Shown: piece by piece, positions 56,701 to 64,000 of the stretch
Layout: every line of letters begins with the position of its first letter
Position numbering within the stretch: position 1 is the first letter of the stretch
Assembly (NCBI GenBank): GCA_013399875.1
Contig: VXAZ01006320.1
Coordinates: 1,267,148-1,331,147 of the forward strand
DNA from: Gymnorhina tibicen
Lineage: Eukaryota; Chordata; Aves; Passeriformes; Artamidae
DNA: 64,000 nt
Direction of reading: 5' to 3'
The notes under the pieces: generated by a model
Database searches by the model: none
What the model saw: only the letters and a program-made list of their open reading frames with translations
Told to the model about the DNA's origin: nothing
Position numbers and translations under genes: made by a program

Positions 56701-59700
56701 CTTCCTTGCTTAATACTGTCTAACTGTAGATGGAGAATGCTTTATTTATATCAAAATGGGGAGTGTTGTGTGTTGAGAGTGGGCTGTAATCTCCTGACCT
56801 CTTCCATGTTATAAAAATAGTTCTTGCAGAGCTTTCCGAGTTGGCCTTCTGTATTTTGGCTTGACCTGCATATATATAACTGACTCTCCATTGAATTCTC
56901 AGTCAAGATTTCCACAGCCATGGTAACTGCCACAAGGAGACATGCACAAAATAATTCTCACTACTATGTCTGTCGATTCTTTTGTGTGTGCCTGCTCTGC
57001 CTGAACTGATCACGAGAGGCTAAATGTCTGGTTGTGGCTTTTGAACGACTTCATTATTCATTCCACCCCAACTTAGCCCTTTACTACTGGTGCTTGGCTT
57101 GTGTGTCAGGATGAACAAACAATGTCTAAACAGTAATCCAAGGGCAAATTGCATATGCCATCAGTCTGAGTGCAGCCGCCGCTCTCTCCATGCCCTTTGC
57201 TTTGGGAAAGTCTGGGTGCGAGTTACTCTGCGCAACAGGTCTCGGGTGTATTATCTCCACGTTGCAGATAGTTGCCCTGAACAGCATAAAGGTTACACGG
57301 CTTGCCTGGAGGAAAGGGGGTGGGGGTGTTTGGGTTTCAGCTGGAGTTCCTGTTTCTCAAGACCTTGCCACAGGGTATATGACAGAGATATTTGTGAGTT
57401 AGAAGCATTGCCATGGGAACCATCACTCTGAATTTTTTGACTTTTCAGAGACTAAATTCTCTGTCTTAATGTTACGTTAATGTGGTCTAGGCAGAGGGAA
57501 GGAACCAGGTGGTGGGGTATTTGTGTGACAGGAATAGCAAATGAATAAATGCCTTTATTTGAATTTGCAAGCTAAGGGTTGGGCATTCCGATGTCTGGAG
57601 GAAACACATTCTTTTCCCAGTGACTGGGGAAAAAAGTAGGAGGAGAGATTGGGGAGGGTTTCCACAGCTGGAGACTTGCCGTTGGGGGAGTCATTGGACT
57701 GTGCAGGCTTTGGTTCACGCATTCCAGTCAATTTTCACATGCTCTAGGGATGAGAGTCCCCTGCACCCACTGTAGCCTGTAATGTCTGAAATAGATGCCC
57801 GGGGTGCCCAGGAGACAGTCTTGGAGGAAGCCTGATGGGCTCTGTCTGGGTAACAGGAGGCTGGGTGTGGGAGGGCAGTGCCTTCCCAAATAAAATGTCC
57901 TAGATGGCATCGGTGTAGGCTGTGCAGATCGTAAAGTCCTCCTGCTCATCCTGCCCTCTGTCACCCGTTCCAGATTCTTTGGTGTTTTTAAAGGCTGTTG
58001 CCATGCAGTGGGGAGAGAAAGGGGAACTCTAGTCCAGCATGTGCAAGATCAGATCTGAGTATGTAATCAGGAAAACATTGCTGCCTGCTTGCAGCTGGGC
58101 TGGCTCCAGGGAAGACAGCTGATTTCTAGGGAGTTCTGCATGGGAGCAGCATCACTTGGGTAGGATCAGAGTGGAGGAAAACACTCTTTGGACAGGGGGA
58201 CCAGGAAACAGTTTAGGCTGCAAAGAAACACGTTTTGTCGTGAATTTAGTGTCCAAGGCAACCAGTCCTCAGTCTTCGGTCTTTGCCCAAGCATGTTTTT
58301 TTCCTGTCCTGCCACTCACCCCTGACTTGGCTTCTGAGGACCCTGCTTTGGGAAGGGAGTGAAGGTGTGGGCTGGCTGGGAACCTTGCTGGGGGTGGGAG
58401 GGAACTGGCAGGAGATTGCTTGCAGAGTGGGTTGGGTTTGAGAGGTCGTGCTGGGTTGTGTGGGAAGGCAACCTTGTGTTTTCTATTGGAAGGGATTTTG
58501 GGAAGGAGGGAGGAAAGGATGAGTGTCTTATGAAAAAGACATTTTTCACAAAATTGGCTTCCAAAAAAGCCCCCCATTGTAGGAGAGCTGAGACAAAATG
58601 GAGAGAGGAAGTGTGGTATGGTATCATGGGTCATGACTATAATTGTCTGGACTGACTTGCTCAATGGATGCATTCACATCACTTGTATTTCTCTTTCTCT
58701 TTTCAAACTCCAAGGTGAGATTTTTTTTTTTCCTTGCAGCCCAGGGACTGTGAGAGTTAGTCACTGATTGTCAGGTCTCTAAAAGTGGAAAGTAGTAACG
58801 CTAAATAATGTTTCCTTGGTCTGTAGAGGTAAAGTTTTATTTCTAACTCTTTGCTGTTTAATGTTATCTAGTATCCTGAGGATGTTGGTATATGAGGCCT
58901 GCAGAAAAAGTAATTAAATATTGGGACATGTGTAATAGTAACTGAAGATGAAACAAAGAAACGGGATGTAGGAACTGTTGTCCTTTACCCTGCTCCAAGG
59001 TTTAATTCAATATATTGTAGGTAGGGTTACAGATGACAGACTGCTACAATGTTTTGAGGTAGCTGCACAGCTGTAACCCATCGTGTTGATACTTCAGTCT
59101 CATCACAGATTTGAATCTCGCTGAAGTTGTTTAAGTGGGCTACAATGACCACGTGTACGTGAGGTGCTGAACATCGGCAATGCAGCGCAGTCAAACACTT
59201 AACCATTCAGCATTTTAATAATTAGGTGTTGTGCTTCCGGTTGTTTTTCCTTGATCATATTGCTGTGTTAAGACACAGTTAAGGTGTGTTTGCATGCACG
59301 TAATGGATGCTAGTTAGCTTCCCAGTTTGGTTTTTAACCCCTCTCGTTGCCTTCAGTAAGGGCTCGTAGCATCCCCCACTGACTTCAGGCTCCCTAATCT
59401 CAAGTCTCTAATTCTGGCCTTCCCTGAAGTGCTAGGACTGTGCCCAGGCATATATTCACAGAATGTATCCCATTCTGGATGGGATTGGTGGCTGTGCTCA
59501 AAAGTGCTGTGCTTCACACAAGTGGAGGTGTGTTATTCACCCTGCCCTAAGCAGTCTGGAGTTCAAGCAGGATTTTGGAGGTGAGATCCTGATTTATTCC
59601 TGAAAGGCTGATTTGCTTGTTCAGTAGGTTTCTCTGGTTCCTGCCCTGCCTTTCCTTACTCCTCTGAGGGGAACCACCACGCTCTAGACAAGAAGCCACA

Positions 59701-62700
59701 GTTAGAGGTATTAAAGCTACAGCATGGATAAGTCAAGGGCTGGCAAGACTGCAGGACTGAGGTTATCCTTGTCTTCTATGCTTGCAAGCCCCGGGTGTGC
59801 GTTCTGACTCCATTTCCACATGCCTCCTGTCTAAGGATGTAGGTCATTAGCCAATATTGTTTAGTTTTGTTTATTTGATATGCATGGTGAGTAATCGCGG
59901 CCCTCTGAGAGTACACGTATCCCAACCTTAGGCCAAATGCAAAACTGGGTTTCTTTTCTCTGCTCCCGTCACAGCATCTAAGTATCTCCCAGACAGCCAT
60001 GTAATTATCTTCGGCAGTAGCCTGATAAGATTAGGAAGTATTAGCCCCTTTAAAGGGGGCAACTTGAGACAGTAAGTTACTGAGGTCAAAAAATGCTGTT
60101 ATTTCTGTATGCTCAAAGTAAGACACTTTGGGAATCTGCAGGGCTACTTTCTCCTCTACCATCTTGGAATGTGGCATTTTTATGGTGTTTCATGTGCTTT
60201 GACCCAAATGATTTCTCCTATCAGTTTTGAAGTGATGAGACTCTCCTTTTCTTCTGCAACCACAGTACGTTTTTTTCCCCCTCAACAGTTTTAACTTGCC
60301 AAGCCCTCAGTTCTCAAAACAGCTAGGAGGTTATGAGAGAGAGGCATGAGGAAGAAAGAGCCTTGTGACCCACAGCTTGTGTTGTTACATGTGGACTTGT
60401 GTATCTGTGACCTGCTACAGCTACTCTTTTGTCATGATTCAGCTCAGCTAACAGAAAAAGGGATAGCTGTAGTGATCTGCTGGCCTTTGAATGGGGCAGG
60501 TGGTAGCATGTATCTGATACTGACAGCCCACAGACTAATACATAAGCTGCAGCATCTTCCAGGATGTGGCACTGAATCCAGCAAAATGTGCTGCAGTAAG
60601 TTAATCTACTAGATGAAGCTCTTTAGTCTTTCCTCTATCCCTGTGCTCTCCCTTTAGCCATATTTTGCCTGCCTGTTAGCTATGTTAGTTGTTGTTCTTC
60701 TTGAGATGTAAAGTACTTTCTCCAAAGTGTTTATTTTATTTGGGAGGGAAACAAGAACAAGATAATCTTGGCAAGATTTACAGATGAATTTGCAAGCATG
60801 TTGGAGGAGTTGGGAGGAGTTAACCAGACAGCATTTGCAGTTGTTGAGATTCTGCATCAAATCCTTCTTGAGCTATCTTGAAACTTAAAATGGCTTGGTT
60901 ATTCCAGAGAACAAGGTCAGCTGTTGAAATGCTGGGGTTTTTTTGTGAGCCAATTTCTTTTGTTTCATAAGTAAGCATCTAAAGATGGGTCCTTGCAATG
61001 GCATCTTAAGGGCAACCCTTGCTCTGAGTAGTTGGTAGTGATGCCAGTTGCACAGTCATTCCCCATTTGGAGGGGAATATTTTCTTCAAAGTATGCCCCT
61101 ATCCTCCACAGCTTGAAAAATGTCACCAAGCTGGAAAGACGTCTTTGCACATTACATGTTAGGCTTCTCTAAACTATCAACAAAGTTGTTTACTACAAGA
61201 AGGGGTCCCTGGTTCCTTGTTTCTGCCCTGCTTAAAGACTATCAGCAGTTTAATTAGAAGATGTGTTTGAAAGGGCTGTGTTGGACTTACCTCTGTTAGC
61301 TTTGTCTCTCTGTGACTACCTCTGTCATGACTAATCCCTGGGTTGAAGAATCATTCTGGGTGGAGAAGCGTAGGTGCCCTTCCTCTGGGACTGGGAAGAG
61401 CAAAGCAGGCAGGGTTGCTGCAGCAGCTCTTGAGATGTGAAATTCTTGTGTGAATTAAGGCTTGTCCAAGTGAGGAGGTAGTCAGAGTCATTAGTTATGA
61501 AGTGGGTTGGGCTGTATGGGGAGAGGAGCACCTTAACTCTTGTAGTATGACCATCATCACGGGAATTTGCTCTGGAATGTCTTCTACGAGTTTGTCTATC
61601 TATAGAAATCTACCAGAGAAGAGAGAGGGGTGGTTGTTCAGTTCTGTGTTCACCTCCAAAGCTATGTGATTGCCAAAGCAGTTTTGGTTGCTGCTCACTC
61701 CTTGCCCCTTTGTAACTTCTCACAGAGCAAAGTCGCCGTGATGACCTGGAGAGCCTGGGTTATGTGCTCATGTATTTCAACCTGGGCTCGCTGCCCTGGC
61801 AGGGCCTCAAGGCTGCCACCAAGCGCCAAAAGTACGAGAGGATCAGCGAGAAAAAGATGTCAACGCCCATCGAGGTGCTCTGCAAAGGGTACCCTTGTAA
61901 GTGCTCTCATCTTGATGGCTGTCTTGTCTGCTGCTTGGCTTGTACACCTGCTGAAACCCCCTGGAATCTTGAATCCTAAAGGGCAGTGCCCAGTACTGCA
62001 GACCGGGATGTGCTGCTGACACCGGTGATGAGAAGGTTAACAGAGTGGTCGTGGCACAGTTCGGGTTCAGAAGTGGGAAATGTATTTTTGTGGACAGTCA
62101 AAATTTATATTAGTAAGGGCATGAGAGTGCTGAGAGGGGGGATCTTTAGGACCTTGTGAGCAGTTTGGAAGGGGGGTGGGCACTGAACTGAGAAGGTATG
62201 CTGATGATGCTGAATTTTTACTGGTTAATGAGGAGTCCCAGAAATAACCAGGCAATAAAGTGGCAAATGCTGCTCTTTGTAGGTAAACATGGAGTATGTA
62301 TGTGAGAACAGAGAGGAGTCTTGGTCCCCATGTCATATGCACAATAGTGGGCTCTGGCTGACCGGTGTCACTCACCAATGAGCTGTTGCAATTACAGTAG
62401 ATGGTTCTGTGAAAACATCAGCTTTGTGCTTGGTGGCTGCTGAGGAAAGGGAGCATTAGGAATTACTAGGAAAGCAGCCCAGTGTGCATAAACCCATGGC
62501 CCGCTTGCACCTTGCATGCACTGTGTAGCTCTGGTCCATCCCACTCTTTCACAAAGGATGCGGTATAACTGAGAAAAGGCTCAGGAAAGGGCTGAAGGGG
62601 TGACCAGAGGTGAGTTGATTTCTGCACAAGTAATGAGTTTGCTGGAACATGAAAGAGGTGGGTAGAGAGATGATAGGAGTCTACGCTCTTGACTATGCCT

Positions 62701-63564
62701 ACAGAAGTTTGGATGGGAGCCAGTTATTTGGTGGCCCCAGTTTTTCTATTGGAAGAGAAACAAAGCTGGTTTCTGCCAGCTTCAAAACAAGAGGATGTGA
62801 TTCTTCACACAGCCAGTGGTAGACCTGTGGAACTCCTTCCCAAAAGATGTTGTGGATACTTAAAGCTTACAGGAGTTCAAGGAGATGGGACAGGTACATG
62901 GAAGAGAGATCCTGTAAGGATTACTAAATAGTTAGAAACTACATCCAGATCAGGAAGTTCCTGGAGCTGAAATTAGCTGCTAGGCTAATGGTGGTGGAAG
63001 TGTCAGACGTGCCTGTCCCACTCTTTCCCCTGTTATCTACTTCTGGCCACCGCTTACGACAGGCTACTGAGCTAGGAGGACTTCTGTTCTGAGTCGAATT
63101 TCCCAGAGCTCATCTCCAGCTCTTCTTTAGGCCTGCAATTCCTACTGTCCTTCAGCAGGCACTGTGACTTGCTAGGTCTTGCTTGGAGAAGCTGACAGAA
63201 AGAGATGTGTAACATTTTCTCTGGTAGAAAGAGAGATGGGGTCCTTTTGGTGGCCAAAGCACTGCAACCAGCAGGCTCAGTTTGTGTTGCACAGCTCTGT
63301 GTTTGTGCTGTCCTGGTCCAGCAAGCCACTGTTGAAAGGCTGCAGCGGCTCCACGGTGGGCCCAGGGAGGTTGGATGGCCAACAGCAGCCATCAGCTGTT
63401 CTCTGCTCTCTCCAGCCGAGTTCTCGACATACCTCAACTTCTGCCGTTCACTGAGGTTTGATGATAAACCTGACTACTCGTACCTGCGGCAACTCTTCCG
63501 CAACCTCTTCCACCGCCAAGGCTTCTCCTACGACTACGTCTTTGACTGGAACATGCTTAAATTT
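47668..63564 (+). CDS. CSNK1E: Casein kinase I epsilon, residues 1-295 (3' incomplete)
   Basis: Ser/Thr kinase that phosphorylates PERIOD proteins in the circadian clock and Dishevelled in Wnt signalling, in cytosol and nucleus. The coding joins are 47680-47755, 54065-54175, 54340-54488, 55180-55408, 61726-61896 and 63416-63564, totalling 885 nt (295 codons) with GT/AG and phase agreement at every join. Visible parts are the glycine loop GSGSFG (16-21), ATP lysine K38, catalytic HRDVKPDN (126-133, D128), DFG (149-151) and R178, the residue altered in the hamster tau mutant. The [12 protein letters not shown] segment, a nuclear-localisation-like motif, is also present. The predicted residues match vertebrate CK1 epsilon. 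CK1 delta is nearly as similar in the kinase domain, so the call leans on synteny with KCNJ4 and KDELR3. The inhibitory tail (about residues 296-416) lies to the right. Confidence 0.95.
49080..49350 (-). mobile_element. CSNK1E: Possible ancient CR1/L3-like fragment in CSNK1E intron
   Basis: The blocks 'ccagaacatgaacaaagatgat' and 'gaccctccaaccagttagtg' resemble antisense CR1-group RT sequence. Divergence is heavy, so the call is weak. Confidence 0.3.
51150..51622 (+). mobile_element. CSNK1E: CR1 LINE 3' end in CSNK1E intron
   Basis: A sense CR1 tail. It contains 'ctcttatgaggaaaggctgagagaattg' near 51212, 'tttactgtgagggtggtgagacactgg' near 51418, 'ctggatggggctctgagcagcctgatc' near 51502 and 'gtcccttccaacccaaacca' near 51581, ending close to a degraded terminal repeat. 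It is well preserved. The element may extend left to about 50950. Confidence 0.9.
52380..52670 (-). mobile_element. CSNK1E: Old CR1/L3-type LINE tail, antisense
   Basis: The pattern 'ttgcagactgttgtcatgtccc', a pyrimidine-rich segment and then 'gatcgtttttgttgctctctta' matches, in reverse, the 3' region of older amniote CR1 elements. Many substitutions indicate age. Confidence 0.5.
54065..54175 (+). CDS. CSNK1E: CSNK1E coding exon 2
   Basis: Residues 26-62 plus one base, [15 protein letters not shown] to MMQGG. It contains ATP-binding K38. The acceptor is tcctatgcag|GAGC and the donor is GGAG|GTGAGG. It follows a 6.3 kb intron. Confidence 0.96.
54340..54488 (+). CDS. CSNK1E: CSNK1E coding exon 3
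   Basis: Residues 63-112, [10 protein letters not shown] to LLLADQM, including the hinge ([13 protein letters not shown]). The acceptor is tctttccccag|TGGG and the donor is ATG|GTAAGT, phase 0. Confidence 0.96.
55180..55408 (+). CDS. CSNK1E: CSNK1E coding exon 4
   Basis: Residues 113-188 plus one base, [10 protein letters not shown] to INTHLGI. It carries the catalytic loop, DFG and R178. The acceptor is ccctcctccag|ATC and the donor is ATTG|GTGAGC. Confidence 0.97.
55500..55690 (+). mobile_element. CSNK1E: MIR-like SINE in CSNK1E intron
   Basis: The stretch 'tgtgtttgtgcactgcttagtgcagggggccctg' followed by 'ctgctcctactaaat' resembles the tail of an amniote MIR-type SINE (a 'gtttgtacagcgcctagcacaatggggccc' type end). 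The head near 55505-55545 is weaker. Confidence 0.4.
57245..57310 (+). mobile_element. CSNK1E: Possible MIR core in CSNK1E intron
   Basis: TATTATCTCCACGTTGCAG and the following 'aaggttacacggcttgcc' resemble the conserved MIR core. Only about 65 bases are recognisable. Confidence 0.25.
61726..61896 (+). CDS. CSNK1E: CSNK1E coding exon 5
   Basis: Residues 189-245 plus one base, [10 protein letters not shown] to CKGYP. The acceptor is cttctcacag|AGC and the donor is CCTT|GTAAGT. It comes after a 6.3 kb intron that contains no other exon-like frame. Confidence 0.96.
62555..63000 (+). mobile_element. CSNK1E: Old CR1/L3-type LINE tail in CSNK1E intron
   Basis: The blocks 'attcttcacacagccagtgg', 'ctgtggaactccttcccaaaagatgttgtggat' and 'ttcaaggagatgggacaggtacatgg' match the order seen in sense-oriented L3/CR1-like 3' tails. 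It lies just upstream of coding exon 6 and does not reach its acceptor. Confidence 0.55.
63416..63564 (+). CDS. CSNK1E: CSNK1E coding exon 6
   Basis: Residues 246-295, [10 protein letters not shown] to DWNMLKF, the end of the kinase fold. The acceptor is ctctctccag|CCG and the donor is TTT|GTGAGT, phase 0. Later exons fall beyond position 64000. Confidence 0.96.
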
Positions 63565-64000
63565 GTGAGTGTGTTTGGCAGAAGGGCTGGACCAGGGTTG
63601 GTTTGTATCATGGAGATGGGGGAGGAAAGCTGGAAACTGCCTGCTGTTTGTGCTTAGCCCTGGTGAACAGCTTGAGCAAAGGGACCAAGTAAAGTGAAAA
63701 AGAGGCAGAGCTGTTTGGTGTATAACTAACTGGGGGTATAGCTATTGTTGTATTAGTGAGTGTGTCTGATGGAGCATGTGTGTCAGTAGATCTACAGCTG
63801 CAGGTAGGTAGAGATAATTTTTTAGGGGAGACCTATATGTGGGGCTGGGACACAGACATGGATTGCAATAACAGCTGTAGTTCCATATGCTTTCTTTGTT
63901 TCTTTACGGAATAGAATGATGTCCTTTCTTGGTGCAGTGGAAGATGGTGGGGGGAGTTTTGGGGATGGAGCTCCACTTCCTTGGCGTGATGGAGCACCGT

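Noticed and set aside
61630..62019. 129-codon ORF over CSNK1E exon 5
   Set aside because: Out of frame with the kinase exon, which continues perfectly across splice sites in another frame.
1..64000. tRNA, rRNA, CRISPR arrays, bacterial operons
   Set aside because: None recognised by eye. The sequence is vertebrate nuclear DNA with introns and LINEs. A covariance-model scan would be needed to exclude small RNAs.

Overview
The window is avian nuclear DNA. It has vertebrate split genes, many CR1 LINE fragments in both orientations (some with reverse-transcriptase remnants), and one solo LTR of a kind I recognise from bird genomes. The three conserved genes, KDELR3 (minus), KCNJ4 (plus) and CSNK1E (plus), are in the order found on human 22q13.1, here seen in reverse. 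The species is not determined. Exon boundaries were worked out by hand from reading-frame continuity and GT/AG sites.

Layout. Positions 1-5170 hold KDELR3 on the minus strand: four coding exons covering residues 1-201. The short last exon was not found and probably lies left of the window. A GC-rich promoter with a TGACGTGG unfolded-protein-response type site lies at about 5.2-5.6 kb. From 5.6 to 18.8 kb there is no coding gene. This stretch has a CATC-type simple repeat (8.55-8.79 kb), GC-rich patches that could be upstream KCNJ4 exons or promoters (10.5-11.2 and 13.9-14.6 kb), an AP-1/CRE cluster (12.8-13.1 kb) and an AT-rich candidate enhancer (16.1-16.75 kb). A solo LTR (18825-19422) is followed 306 bp later by an intronless 429-codon ORF (19729-21018) for an acidic, coiled-coil protein I cannot name. 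It has its own poly(A) signal.

KCNJ4 (Kir2.3) follows at about 23.46-27.15 kb. A tiny coding exon (23611-23633) supplies an eight-residue N-terminus spliced to the large exon 24860-26189. The predicted 450-residue channel therefore begins like Kir2.1, not at the internal methionine that I recall as the mammalian KCNJ4 start. From 27.2 to 43.3 kb the DNA is intergenic, with CR1 fragments and an orphan CpG-rich block at 31.2-31.8 kb. CSNK1E starts in a CpG island at about 43.3-44.2 kb that is broken by a 453-base assembly gap (43663-44115). Six coding exons (47680-63564) give residues 1-295, the whole kinase domain apart from its last residues. The regulatory tail lies beyond the right edge.

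The genes are not one pathway: KDELR3 retrieves ER proteins from the Golgi, KCNJ4 sets resting potential in excitable cells, and CSNK1E is a signalling and circadian kinase. The least explained part is the LTR plus intronless coiled-coil gene between KDELR3 and KCNJ4, with a CRE-like site and upstream ORFs in its leader. The conserved genes themselves look ordinary apart from the split N-terminus of KCNJ4.
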